This document shows positions 49,839 through 58,574 of a stretch of DNA of 64,000 nt, piece after piece (position 1 is the stretch's first letter; every line of letters starts with the position of its first letter). The position numbers and the translations under genes were made by a program. The notes beneath the pieces are model-generated. The model made no database searches and was not told where the DNA came from. It worked only from the letters and a program-made list of their open reading frames with translations. The DNA comes from Flavobacterium sp. (lineage in GTDB: Bacteria; Bacteroidota; Bacteroidia; Flavobacteriales; Flavobacteriaceae). The DNA lies in the NCBI RefSeq assembly GCF_027484205.1, contig NZ_JAIXUB010000015.1, positions 496,001 to 560,000 on the forward strand, given 5' to 3'.

Positions 49839-50238
49839 ATCCAAACTCAATATTCCATTTATTCAAAACTTTTTGAAAGACGTTTATTGGGCTGCAGGTC
49901 GAACTATGGAAGAAGTTCAAACCACAATAGATACTTCTTTTTGCTTCGGAATTTATTTAAATAATCACCAAATTGGCTTTTGTAGAGTAATCACTGATTA
50001 TGTAGTTTTTGCATATGTAATGGATGTTTTTATTGATGAAAAGCATCGTGGAAAAGGTTATTCGTCAATATTAATAAATGCGATGATGACTGAACCCAAA
50101 TTACAACAAGTCAAAATTTGGCGATTAGCAACATCAGACGCACATTTTCTATACGAGAAATTCGGATTTGAAAATTTGGCGCATCCAGAAAAAATGATGG
50201 AGAAAATAGTGATTAGTGAAATAGTAACAAGTAAATAG
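49816..50238 (+). CDS. GNAT-family N-acetyltransferase
   Basis: A 140-residue single-domain GNAT. VMDVFIDEKHRGKGYSSILI (about 70-89) contains the R-x-x-G-x-G/A acetyl-CoA loop as HRGKGY, and LYEKFGFENL is the typical C-terminal block. The acceptor is unknown. It overlaps the previous gene by 23 bases and is followed by a repeat-rich spacer. Confidence 0.88.
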   Translation: MITVSTDKSKLNIPFIQNFLKDVYWAAGRTMEEVQTTIDTSFCFGIYLNNHQIGFCRVITDYVVFAYVMDVFIDEKHRGKGYSSILINAMMTEPKLQQVKIWRLATSDAHFLYEKFGFENLAHPEKMMEKIVISEIVTSK

Positions 50239-50302
50239 TGAAAAGTAATTAGTAAATAGTCAAAAGCTAATCACTAATTACTCATCACTAAGCACTGAAA
50301 AA
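50208..50302. repeat. AGTAATTAGT/AACTAATTACT microrepeat region
   Basis: From the end of the GNAT gene to just before the MmcQ/YjbR gene, words such as GTGATTAGTGAAATAGTAAC and AGTAATTAGTAAATAGT are followed by the inverse CTAATCACTAATTACTCATC. The halves can pair. It is a different word family from 2257 and 14307. Confidence 0.6.
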
Positions 50303-50308
50303 AAAAAA

Positions 50309-50674
50309 ATGAATATTCAACAACTCTATGAATTTTGCCTTTCTAAAAAAGGAGTAACCGAACACTTTCCGTTTGATGAAGACACTTTGGTATTTAAAGT
50401 TGGCGGAAAAATGTTTTGTCTAACCTCTTTAAAAGAATGGGAAAACGGGACGCCATCCTTAAATTTAAAATGCGATCCAGAAAAAGCATTAGAACTTCGT
50501 GCCGAATATGAAGCCATCAATCCTGGTTATCACATGAGTAAAATTCATTGGAATACCATCGATTTTAATAGTGATGTTTCTAATAAAATGATGTGTGAAC
50601 TAATAAATCATTCTTACGATTTGGTTTTCAAAAGTTTGACCAAAAAAATTCAAGCAGAAGTTCTTCAGGAATAA
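50309..50674 (+). CDS. MmcQ/YjbR family protein
   Basis: A 121-residue protein of the MmcQ/YjbR (CyaY-like fold) family: CLSKKGVTEHFPFDEDTLVF, FKVGGKMFCL, SLNLKCDPEKALELR and NPGYHMSKIHWNTI are its conserved segments. The family is thought to bind DNA, but its role is not settled. Convergent with the polysaccharide locus, one base from its last gene. Confidence 0.9.
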   Translation: MNIQQLYEFCLSKKGVTEHFPFDEDTLVFKVGGKMFCLTSLKEWENGTPSLNLKCDPEKALELRAEYEAINPGYHMSKIHWNTIDFNSDVSNKMMCELINHSYDLVFKSLTKKIQAEVLQE

Positions 50675-50675
50675 A

Positions 50676-51755
50676 TTATTGTTGTTCTAATTTTTTGATA
50701 GCTGCACGCCATTGGTGTAAACTACTTATCATTAAAAGTAATTTTACGATTGTCCAAAACAAGGTCATAATTGCTAAAATTATTACTGTTGTTGAGAAAT
50801 AAGAAATCAATCCAAATCCAATAAAAAACAATATCATACAAAAAATAACTACAAAAAGAGAGATTTTTTTATGTGTTAATCCTGCAGTTAAAAGCAAATG
50901 ATGTAAATGTGATTTGTCTGCTTTGAACGGTGAATTTCCTTGTTTTATTCGCCCAAGATAAACTCTTATTGAATCTAAAACTGGAATTGAAAAGAAGGCA
51001 ACTAGTATCAAAAAAATATAGGCATAGCCATAATTGTTTGTTGAATGTTGTTTTTCCATAAAATGGATACCAATTGTTACTAGAATAAATCCTAAAAATA
51101 AAGAACCTGCATCGCCCATAAAGATTTTCTTTTTAGACAAATTGAATTTTAAAAAGCCAAAAATTGCTCCAATAAAAATGACACAAACTTTTGCTAAAAA
51201 ATAATCGTTATAAAAAACCGAAGAAACTAAAAACATTGTAAATCCTAAAAGCGACAATCCGCCAACTAAACCATCAACTCCATCCATTAAATTAAATGCG
51301 TTTACAACTCCGGTAATAACAATTATGGTTAGAAGATATTGTGCTAAAATTTCAATTTCGTAAACACCTAAAAAACCATAAAAAGTTGTAATTCTTGTGC
51401 CAGACAATGCTATTATAAATGCTAAAAGTAACTGGATAATTAGTTTGTATTTTGCACTTAAATCGGTCTTGTCGTCAATAATTCCAATGATAAGCAATAC
51501 ATATCCGGAACTTAAAATTGGCAAATATTCTTTTAAAAATGTTAATTGATTTCCTGAAATAATTAATACAATTAAGACTGATAATGCAATCGAAATTCCG
51601 CCAATTAATGGAACAGCGTTTGTGTGAATTTTTCTGTAATTAGGTTTATCAACTAGATTGACTTTTACCGCTATTTTTTTTATGAATGGAATAAAAATTA
51701 AAACCAATAATAAGGATAAAATTCCAAGAGTTGAAAATTGTAAAAGTGTTTTCAT
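50676..51755 (-). CDS. WecA/MraY-type undecaprenyl-phosphate sugar-1-phosphate transferase
   Basis: A 359-residue membrane enzyme with about ten helices. Family motifs are GGISIALSVL, the catalytic Asp pair in GIIDDKTDLSAKYKL, FNLMDGVDGLVGG, GDAGSLFLGF and the HLHHLLL block. It joins a sugar-1-phosphate (usually GlcNAc-1-P) to undecaprenyl phosphate to start a repeat unit. It is the last gene of the minus-strand polysaccharide locus, 2 bases after a DUF1972-type glycosyltransferase. Confidence 0.92.
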   Translation of the reverse strand: MKTLLQFSTLGILSLLLVLIFIPFIKKIAVKVNLVDKPNYRKIHTNAVPLIGGISIALSVLIVLIISGNQLTFLKEYLPILSSGYVLLIIGIIDDKTDLSAKYKLIIQLLLAFIIALSGTRITTFYGFLGVYEIEILAQYLLTIIVITGVVNAFNLMDGVDGLVGGLSLLGFTMFLVSSVFYNDYFLAKVCVIFIGAIFGFLKFNLSKKKIFMGDAGSLFLGFILVTIGIHFMEKQHSTNNYGYAYIFLILVAFFSIPVLDSIRVYLGRIKQGNSPFKADKSHLHHLLLTAGLTHKKISLFVVIFCMILFFIGFGLISYFSTTVIILAIMTLFWTIVKLLLMISSLHQWRAAIKKLEQQ

Positions 51756-51757
51756 GA

Positions 51758-52969
51758 CTATCTTTTTTCGTAAAATAAATGGTTGTTTTGTAAATGCGAC
51801 AAATTATATTCTTTTAGAAATTCAGGATTTAGTTTTTTAATTTCTGGAAAAACACTGCTTTTTTTGTCAATGGCTATGGCTTCTTTTATTAATAAATCAT
51901 ATTGATTTGAAATTTTTTCCCAAGTATATCGTCGCATTGCAATAGATTTCATTTCCTTACGTACCATTTCCATTTCTGTTTTAGAAACATTTTCTAATTT
52001 GGCAACAAGTTCTTCGGAATTTGAAAAATAAATAGCCTTATTTTCGGTAGTAGTTTTATTGTAAGACACGTTAAATGCTATGATTGGAAGCTCAAGAAAC
52101 ATTGCCTCAACTAAGGATGGATTTGTTCCGCCAGCAGAGTGACCATGAACATATAAAGTTGCATTTCCTCTAATTAAATCAATTTCTCTTTGATTGTAAA
52201 TCGGATCATAAATATGAATATTCGCTACTTTACTGTATTTTTCTTTCAGATTTTTACCGTATTCACTATTATTCCAGTTTCCAACTAACACTAAATTTGA
52301 ATTTGGTAATTGTTCGAAAGCTTCTAAAACTATATGAACATTATTTTCGGGTTCGATACGGCAAACTTTTACAGCATAATCATTTTTCATAAAAGGATAT
52401 TTTATAAAATCCTCTTGATTTGGAGTTACTTGCAATGTGTGATCTGCACCATATTCTATAACGCGACTCAATGTTTCGTAACGCAAAGCGGTATAATCTT
52501 GAATCGATTCGTTGTCTGAAATATCAATATGCGAATGGCGAACAGCAATTTTTTCTGCCCACCATAAATACAATTTTGCAAAAAGTGACCATTTATCTCT
52601 TTTCCATTCAATTCCGTCAATAGAAATAATGATTTTTTTATTGGTAAAAAGCTTAACGAAAGGTAAAATCCAAGCTCCAGCAACACCAAGAATTAATAAA
52701 ACGTCATTTTTTCGTAATGCTTTTAAAATCGAAATGGTATCATAAGGAATGCTTTGAACGCCATTTGCCTCTAGGTTGATGTATTCAAGTTTCGCACCTT
52801 TATAAGTGTTGATTTGTTCTTGTTTTGAATATTTCTTTTTAGAACAATAAACCGTAAAATCGTATTTGCTTGAAAGATGTGTTACTAAGTGATCTGCAAG
52901 TGTTTCAAATCCGCCATATTTTGCAGGCAAACCAACTGTTCCTATAATTGCTATTCTTTGTTTTCTCAT
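51758..52969 (-). CDS. DUF1972-type (rhamnosyltransferase-like) GT4 glycosyltransferase
   Basis: The start is taken as ATG 52969 (MRKQRIAIIGTVGLPAKYGG), giving 403 residues. The upstream ATG at 52996 adds nine residues but lies within a few bases of the probable transcription start. The N-terminal IIGTVGLPAKYGGFETLADH is the DUF1972 hallmark, and the C-terminal half has GHSAGGTNPSLVEAMFLELP, the GT4 donor site with the usual Glu residues. Related enzymes transfer rhamnose to a lipid-linked glycan. A promoter-like module is upstream. Confidence 0.88.
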   Translation of the reverse strand: MRKQRIAIIGTVGLPAKYGGFETLADHLVTHLSSKYDFTVYCSKKKYSKQEQINTYKGAKLEYINLEANGVQSIPYDTISILKALRKNDVLLILGVAGAWILPFVKLFTNKKIIISIDGIEWKRDKWSLFAKLYLWWAEKIAVRHSHIDISDNESIQDYTALRYETLSRVIEYGADHTLQVTPNQEDFIKYPFMKNDYAVKVCRIEPENNVHIVLEAFEQLPNSNLVLVGNWNNSEYGKNLKEKYSKVANIHIYDPIYNQREIDLIRGNATLYVHGHSAGGTNPSLVEAMFLELPIIAFNVSYNKTTTENKAIYFSNSEELVAKLENVSKTEMEMVRKEMKSIAMRRYTWEKISNQYDLLIKEAIAIDKKSSVFPEIKKLNPEFLKEYNLSHLQNNHLFYEKR

Positions 52970-53003
52970 TTTGGTATTTTTATTAATTTGTGACATAAGC
53001 TAC

Positions 53004-53030
53004 TATACTAAAATAGAGCCAAAAACATAA
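53004..53030 (-). promoter_or_regulatory. Promoter-like element before the DUF1972 glycosyltransferase
   Basis: The minus strand reads TTATGTTTTTGGCTCTATTT then TAGTA. An almost identical element (TTATGTTTTTGGCACGATTA, then TAATA) precedes the three-domain gene at 58463-58493. It has the TGGC of a sigma-54 -24 element but no -12 GC; a -33 TTG for the housekeeping factor is the other reading. Confidence 0.45.
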
Positions 53031-53065
53031 TGTATTTAAAATCAATTATTTGTGTAGTATTCTGT

Positions 53066-53080
53066 TTCCAAAATATGGAA
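53066..53080. other. Hairpin after the GT4 gene at 53089
   Basis: TTCCAAAATATGGAA is a near-perfect palindrome 9-23 bases downstream of the stop codon (minus strand). The twin copy is at 58537-58551. Confidence 0.6.
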
Positions 53081-53088
53081 TAATTATT

Positions 53089-54159
53089 TTAATTTGAAAG
53101 AATTCTTATCGATTCATTCTCGAAATAGTCTTCGCCAAAAAACTGACTTTTCTCGATTGCATTTTTGCTTATAGCATTATACAAAGAAGGATTAGATAAT
53201 ATAGTATTCAGTTTTTCTGAAATTAGGGTGTACTTTTTACTGTCAATTAAGAAACCATTTTTACCTTCGTCAACAAGTTCAACAACGCCACCAATTGGCG
53301 GAACAATTGCAGGTAAACCATAAGCCATTCCTTCTAAAACAGTTAATCCAAAGGTTTCAACCCAAAGATTTATATCGGATAAATTAACTAAAACAGAAGC
53401 TTCTTTATAAAAGAGATGTGTGTCTTTTTGAGTTGGATAAACCAATAAATTAGTTGGAATGATATCATTTTTGAAATAATTATCAATTTCAGTTTGGCTA
53501 GCGTTTACTACAAGTTTGAAAGTAAATTTCGAATTTAATAGTGCCAATTTAAGAAACTCATTTACACCTTTATACGCTTTTAAGGAGCAAATCATCAATA
53601 CAATTTTTTCTGTTTTTTCTGTTGTAAAACTTAAATTTGCCTGTTCTACAAAACTTTTTTCAAGCACATTGTAAAGTACACTTTTTTTGTTTTTGGTTGG
53701 TTCTTTATTGGCTAAAAAATTTGAAACATAAACGACCTCAGTTGCCGACCAACTTACAATTCCAAATAGAAATTTCTTTAGAATTTTAGGTTTCATTGAT
53801 GTTTCGTGAATGTGATAAATTACTTTACAACCTTTTATTTTTCCAATGATTCCTGCACCAAAAGGCAAAACTGTATTTACATACAAAACATCCGTTTTTT
53901 TGAGAAAGAAAAATAATTTGAAAGCCAAAATAATTTGACTGATACTTAAAAAACCCAAGCGAATAAAAGGATTTTTAGCAAATTGATACCAATAAAAATG
54001 GTTGCTAACTTTTGGAATATCAGATAAAAAACCGTCTCTTCCGCTACAAGTGAAAAGATGGGTTTCTATATTATTTTTTGTCCAACCTTTCAATAATTGC
54101 ATCAAAACTTTTGGGCTTCCGCTGTAATCGTTTAATAAATGTACTGCTATAACTCTCAT
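53089..54159 (-). CDS. GT4 glycosyltransferase
   Basis: A 356-residue GT-B enzyme. The N-terminal domain opens VIAVHLLNDYSGSPKVLMQL, the acceptor-loop pattern of GT4. The C-terminal donor site shows VETFGLTVLEGMAYGLPAIV (E-x7-E). It ends in a hairpin, and the next gene has its own promoter-like element. It starts 2 bases after the preceding GT4 gene. Donor and acceptor are unknown. Confidence 0.9.
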   Translation of the reverse strand: MRVIAVHLLNDYSGSPKVLMQLLKGWTKNNIETHLFTCSGRDGFLSDIPKVSNHFYWYQFAKNPFIRLGFLSISQIILAFKLFFFLKKTDVLYVNTVLPFGAGIIGKIKGCKVIYHIHETSMKPKILKKFLFGIVSWSATEVVYVSNFLANKEPTKNKKSVLYNVLEKSFVEQANLSFTTEKTEKIVLMICSLKAYKGVNEFLKLALLNSKFTFKLVVNASQTEIDNYFKNDIIPTNLLVYPTQKDTHLFYKEASVLVNLSDINLWVETFGLTVLEGMAYGLPAIVPPIGGVVELVDEGKNGFLIDSKKYTLISEKLNTILSNPSLYNAISKNAIEKSQFFGEDYFENESIRILSN

Positions 54160-54161
54160 AA

Positions 54162-55388
54162 TTACAATTTCTTATAAATATTTTTTAAATGTTCGCCACG
54201 ACTATTCCAAGTGAAATTTTCTTCAAACTGTTTTCTCGCTTCAAGACTCATTTTGTATAATAATTCTCTATCAAAATAAAGTTTTTGTAACGCTTTATTC
54301 AATTCCGAAATAGTATTGTTATAATCTAATTGAGGAACAGCAAAACCACAATTTGTAGTTACAAATTCGCCCGGACCTTCATTGTTTAAACAAATTACTG
54401 GTAAGCCAAACGATAGTGCCTCGGCAACAACCATTCCGGCACCTTCATGCGATGGAAAAAGAAAAACAGCCGCATTTTTATATAATTTCATCAATTCATT
54501 TCGGTCAATCCATTCAATGATTTCTACATATTTTTCTGCTTTATTTTCGGCAATTATTTTTTTGTAAAACTCTTTTTCTGGACCAGTTCCAACCAATGTT
54601 AAGTGACAGTTTTCTCTTTCTGAAATTCTTATTGAATTGATGAATTTTATAAAAGAATTCAATGTTAAATCAAATCCTTTTAATGGTACAAATCGACCAA
54701 CGCTTATAATTTTGAAACCGTCTTTTTTTGTTATTTCACCTTCAAAAAAATCTTCGGTTGCAACAGATGGTTGTATAGATAAAGATTTGTTTTTAAGATT
54801 TAATACCGATGAAACTCCAGTATTCATACATAAAATATGATTGGCATTTTTCACTGTTTTCTTTAATGAAAATGATAAATTCCAAAATATTTTTTTTACC
54901 AGCCAAGTAGCTCTGTCTTTGATTAAATAATTGATTGAGTAGGGTTTTAAATAGTGTTTTGGAATTATGGGATGATGTCCAATTGGTCCCCAAACCATTT
55001 GTTTTTCTAGCTTATAAAGAAAGCTCGGTGTCCAATCGTTATGAAAATTTACATTATGTGTGATATCAAAATGTAGATTTTGTTTTTTGATAAATGAAAC
55101 AATTCCAAGTTGCCACATATAATAATATAGCATGGCACCACGACTTCCTTTTTTCCAAAAGCGCATCCAATAAGGCAAATCAAAATATAAAAAAGTGATG
55201 TTTTTATATTTCTCATTTGGATTTTCTGCCATGAATTTTTCAATTGCTTGCTGGTTATTTTCTCTTGTAATTGCAATGACTTTGTTGAATCGTGCAATTT
55301 GATTTATAAAATTCCAACCCATTCCATCTTCCGAACCTTTGTATGGATTTACTGCGTAGCAAGTTGCTAAAATAGTTTTGTTACTCAT
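54162..55388 (-). CDS. GT4 glycosyltransferase
   Basis: A 408-residue GT-B enzyme. The start MSNKTILATCYAVNPYKGSE and the segment NFHNDWTPSFLYKLEKQMVW are followed by ISVGRFVPLKGFDLTL and by PSHEGAGMVVAEALSFGLPV, the donor site with E-x7-E. It overlaps the acetyltransferase gene by 8 bases, showing tight coupling. A segment HIPIVPKHY-like (GPIGHHPIIPKHYL) occurs in GT4 enzymes that add hexoses to polysaccharides, but the sugar cannot be assigned. Confidence 0.9.
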   Translation of the reverse strand: MSNKTILATCYAVNPYKGSEDGMGWNFINQIARFNKVIAITRENNQQAIEKFMAENPNEKYKNITFLYFDLPYWMRFWKKGSRGAMLYYYMWQLGIVSFIKKQNLHFDITHNVNFHNDWTPSFLYKLEKQMVWGPIGHHPIIPKHYLKPYSINYLIKDRATWLVKKIFWNLSFSLKKTVKNANHILCMNTGVSSVLNLKNKSLSIQPSVATEDFFEGEITKKDGFKIISVGRFVPLKGFDLTLNSFIKFINSIRISERENCHLTLVGTGPEKEFYKKIIAENKAEKYVEIIEWIDRNELMKLYKNAAVFLFPSHEGAGMVVAEALSFGLPVICLNNEGPGEFVTTNCGFAVPQLDYNNTISELNKALQKLYFDRELLYKMSLEARKQFEENFTWNSRGEHLKNIYKKL

Positions 55389-56076
55389 GAGTTCGTGTTT
55401 TTAATAATTTGGCTGGAACACTACCAATAATTGAATTTTCAGGAAAAGATTTTGTTACAATGCTACCAGCAGCAATAATACTTCCGTTGCCAATTTCTAC
55501 TCCGTCAAGAATAGTTACTTTGCTTCCAATCCAACAGTTTTTACCAATTTTTATTCCTTTTCTAGTTACACCTTGATGACGAATTGCTGTTGTAATATCT
55601 TGAAAATTATGATTTTCTGGATGACAACTTAAATATTGACCCACGATGCAGTCATCGCCAATTTCTAAACTTCCTGCGCCACCTAAATAGGCAAATTCGC
55701 CAATTCCTACATTGTTTCCGATGCTAATTTTATCACCAATTTCGTTTAAAGATGTAGAAACAATAACGCGACTAAAAGCTCCAATAGAAACATTATCGCC
55801 AAATTGAATTCCGTTTTTGCTTAATGCTGAAATATAGACATGACTTCCTAGTCGAAGAAATTTTCCGTAGTGAATTTTTGAAATATTGAAAAAAGTAACA
55901 CCTGTTCCAAGTAACATTCCTTTTGGGTTTTTTAGAAAAAAAAGCACTTTCAATCCACGTATTAGGCTGCCAATTTGTATCCATAAGAATTGAAATAAAG
56001 CTCTTGAATTTAATGCTTCATCAAACTTAAAATTTGGGTTGCGAAGTTGTATTATTTTTTGAATTATAGCTTTCAT
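55381..56076 (-). CDS. Left-handed beta-helix (hexapeptide) acetyltransferase
   Basis: The start is taken as ATG 56076, one base after the stop of the upstream gene (TAA-A-ATG), giving 231 residues; an ATG at 56103 would overlap that gene by 26 bases. The C-terminal half is built of hexapeptide turns: ISIGNNVGIGEFAYLGGAGS, IGKNCWIGSKVTILDGVEIG, GSIIAAGSIVTKSFPENSII, plus the His in CHPENHNF. This is the WcaF/colanic-acid acetyltransferase pattern, O-acetylating a sugar of the polysaccharide. It sits inside the glycosyltransferase run. Confidence 0.9.
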   Translation of the reverse strand: MKAIIQKIIQLRNPNFKFDEALNSRALFQFLWIQIGSLIRGLKVLFFLKNPKGMLLGTGVTFFNISKIHYGKFLRLGSHVYISALSKNGIQFGDNVSIGAFSRVIVSTSLNEIGDKISIGNNVGIGEFAYLGGAGSLEIGDDCIVGQYLSCHPENHNFQDITTAIRHQGVTRKGIKIGKNCWIGSKVTILDGVEIGNGSIIAAGSIVTKSFPENSIIGSVPAKLLKTRTHE

Positions 56077-56077
56077 T

Positions 56078-58441
56078 TTAGGCTTGAATAATTGTTTTAA
56101 CAATATGATTTAAAGTAACATCCAATTCTTCATTGTTGATGGATTCATAAATTGATACTTTGCTTTTCATTCGTAGGGAATTAAAAAGTGAACTGTAATT
56201 GTTAGTCAATTCCTCTATAGTTTCTTTGGTTAATTCTTTTTTTCTATTCAAAATGACATTGGCATCGGCAAAAAGAAAGAAATTGAATTTTGGTTTAAGT
56301 AAAAAAAGATAACCCAGCTTAGAGATGCTTTTTGGTAAAACGATGTTGCTTCGTTTGCTATCATTTATAAAATCAAAATAATAACGATCATAAATTACTA
56401 CATAACCTCTTGAAATGTATTTGAAATAAATTACAAATTGTCCAAATAAATAATCGAAATAATAGTAGGAAAATCGTAACATTGACGAAATAAAACTCGC
56501 ATTTTTTCCTTGTCTTGGAAGACTTGAAATAGTGTCTTGATGTGCTTTTTCCTTTCCTTTTGTCCAAACACTTAAAATTGGTAAAACCGATGGACGATGA
56601 CGCAAAATGATTACTGGTTTGCGAAGTTGTTTTTCAATTTTATAAGCAATATTTTCTATAACTGTCGATTTTCCTGCACCATCTACACCGCTAAATGTTA
56701 TTGTAAAACCATTGTTTTTTTTCAAATTTTTGACTGTATCAACCAAATAATTTATTGTGTTTTTTAAATAGTTTGTGCCTTTGTTTTGCTTGTTTTTTTC
56801 TATGAAATTCAATAAAACTTGTCTGTTTTTAGAAGAATCAACAAAATATTCTTTAATGATTAAATCAAATGGTTTTTTTGAGTTTTGTATTGCTTGTTCA
56901 TATACTAAATATTTAGCTGGAATTTTTGAATTGTTCAAAATATAAAATAGTACTAAATATCGAGCAGTATCAATGTTTGAAGCATTTTTTACACCAAATG
57001 AAGAAATGATATTTCTTGAAATTAGCTTTTTTGCATCAAATAGTTCAAGATTTCTGCGTTTTAATTTCCAAATCAAGTCTAGCGATAGCATTTCGCCATC
57101 AATTGTAAATACTTGAATGGTATTCATAAATGATCTTTCAACAATAGTGATTTTAGAAACCAAAGTGTGATTTTTTAAATATTGGACTATAGAAAGATTA
57201 TTTTTTTTATCAATAATTAAATCAATATCCGAATTCAAATCTAATTTTTCTGGAAAACCATTTTGAAATTTCAAAGCGGCATATTCCTGATTTTGAATAG
57301 AATCAAATAAATCCATGATGATTAATTGTCTTGGCGAATAACTATGGGTTAAAAAAGTATTTAAAGCTTCATTCCATGTTTTTAGTAACCAATCAATTTG
57401 TAAATGCCACTCTTTTTGTTCCGAATATACCTTTAAATAATGCATGCAATTGATAAGTAAATACCATTTTAGATACGAATAAGTAGTTGCCACATTGTCA
57501 TTGAACAATTCACTTTTACCCAATTTAGTACTATCTTCAATTATTTTTTTCCATGATTTGTGATTTACCAAAACACTATTTTGTATCATAAAATGAAAGA
57601 AATCAAATCCTTTTGGTTTGTCACAACTTGCTAATTCAAAATCATAAATAGCTAGCTTATTGTTTTTTTCAAATAAATTCCATTGAGTAAAATCGCCATG
57701 CGAAAAGGTTAATTCAATAAATTTATTTTCTGAAATTTCATTTAGTAAACCATTGATTTTTCGTATCATATTTTTAGGAATACGTTGGTCATCAATTTTT
57801 ATAAAATCATTTTTTAAGTTTTGAAACAGTTGCCAATTACTTATCTTCACAAAGTTTGTTTCAATGTTATTAAGTTCAGAGATTGTATTTATATGTTCAT
57901 GAGAAAGATTTTTTATTCTTTTTCCATTTGTTGAAATATCAGAAAGCTGTAGTATGTTTTCGTTGTAATTTATAACTACTGGAACTTCAAAAGAAGATGA
58001 GACGTTGTTTAATTTCTGTAAAATTTCGAATTCTTTTTTAATCAAATTTCTAGCATTTGGGGTTGTTGCAATTTTGTAGAAACAATTGTTAGCATACAAA
58101 ATACCTTTATTGTTTGGACCTACAGTTCCTGTAAATAGCGCCCAATTTTCGTTTAAGTCAATTATAGAATTTTCTAATTTTGAAAAAGAATAGCTTCTTT
58201 TCTTGAAAACCAATTTTTGTAGCTTAAAAATAAATACTATTTTGATTAGTAGTGAAAAAGCAAAAGCTCTGTTACTTCCTACATTGTAGAATTTTAGAAA
58301 TAATGGTTTGGAGCATTTAGCATTCCAAATCCATCTTGGTGATCCATCAGGATTGTTTATAGAAAGTAAGTTGACAACATTACTTGCGTTTTTTGTTTCT
58401 GTTGAAATTGAATAACCAATTAAATTAAAAATAGTTTCCAT
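56078..58441 (-). CDS. Three-domain fusion: APH-like kinase, nucleotidyltransferase-like domain, thymidylate-kinase-like domain
   Basis: A 787-residue protein. Residues about 80-330 resemble an aminoglycoside/choline-kinase fold: a Lys strand GILYANNCFYKIAT, the catalytic loop TFSHGDFTQWNLFEKNN (HGD...N) and IYDFELASCD (metal Asp). Residues about 385-500 carry PEKLDLNSDIDLII, the S-D-x-D-L pattern of nucleotidyltransferases. Residues about 575-787 are a P-loop kinase of the dTMP-kinase type: FTITFSGVDGAGKSTVIENI and VVIYDRYYFDFINDSKR. Fusion of all three inside a capsule locus is unusual; a role in making or loading an unusual phosphorylated sugar or in controlling the locus is inference. It is a single reading frame without stops. 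Confidence 0.82.
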   Translation of the reverse strand: METIFNLIGYSISTETKNASNVVNLLSINNPDGSPRWIWNAKCSKPLFLKFYNVGSNRAFAFSLLIKIVFIFKLQKLVFKKRSYSFSKLENSIIDLNENWALFTGTVGPNNKGILYANNCFYKIATTPNARNLIKKEFEILQKLNNVSSSFEVPVVINYNENILQLSDISTNGKRIKNLSHEHINTISELNNIETNFVKISNWQLFQNLKNDFIKIDDQRIPKNMIRKINGLLNEISENKFIELTFSHGDFTQWNLFEKNNKLAIYDFELASCDKPKGFDFFHFMIQNSVLVNHKSWKKIIEDSTKLGKSELFNDNVATTYSYLKWYLLINCMHYLKVYSEQKEWHLQIDWLLKTWNEALNTFLTHSYSPRQLIIMDLFDSIQNQEYAALKFQNGFPEKLDLNSDIDLIIDKKNNLSIVQYLKNHTLVSKITIVERSFMNTIQVFTIDGEMLSLDLIWKLKRRNLELFDAKKLISRNIISSFGVKNASNIDTARYLVLFYILNNSKIPAKYLVYEQAIQNSKKPFDLIIKEYFVDSSKNRQVLLNFIEKNKQNKGTNYLKNTINYLVDTVKNLKKNNGFTITFSGVDGAGKSTVIENIAYKIEKQLRKPVIILRHRPSVLPILSVWTKGKEKAHQDTISSLPRQGKNASFISSMLRFSYYYFDYLFGQFVIYFKYISRGYVVIYDRYYFDFINDSKRSNIVLPKSISKLGYLFLLKPKFNFFLFADANVILNRKKELTKETIEELTNNYSSLFNSLRMKSKVSIYESINNEELDVTLNHIVKTIIQA

Positions 58442-58462
58442 TGTAAAATTTTTATTTACAAT

Positions 58463-58493
58463 AGTATTATTATAATCGTGCCAAAAACATAAC
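58463..58493 (-). promoter_or_regulatory. Promoter-like element before the three-domain gene
   Basis: The minus strand reads TTATGTTTTTGGCACGATTA followed by TAATAATAC. TTGGCACG (58477-58484) is a perfect sigma-54 -24 half, but TTGC is not found at -12. It matches the element at 53004-53030 over about 22 positions. Confidence 0.45.
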
Positions 58494-58499
58494 TAACTG

Positions 58500-58561
58500 A
58501 ATAACAATATTTTATAAAAAATTTAATTTATTTTTTTTCCAAAATTTGGAATATTGTTATT
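58500..58561. other. Nested inverted repeats after the O-antigen ligase gene
   Basis: The palindrome TTCCAAAATTTGGAA (58537-58551) overlaps one arm of a 12-base inverted repeat (AATAACAATATT at 58500-58511; AATATTGTTATT at 58550-58561). The gap 58442-58574 holds this and the promoter-like element but no gene. Confidence 0.65.
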
Positions 58562-58574
58562 TTTTGGAAAACAA

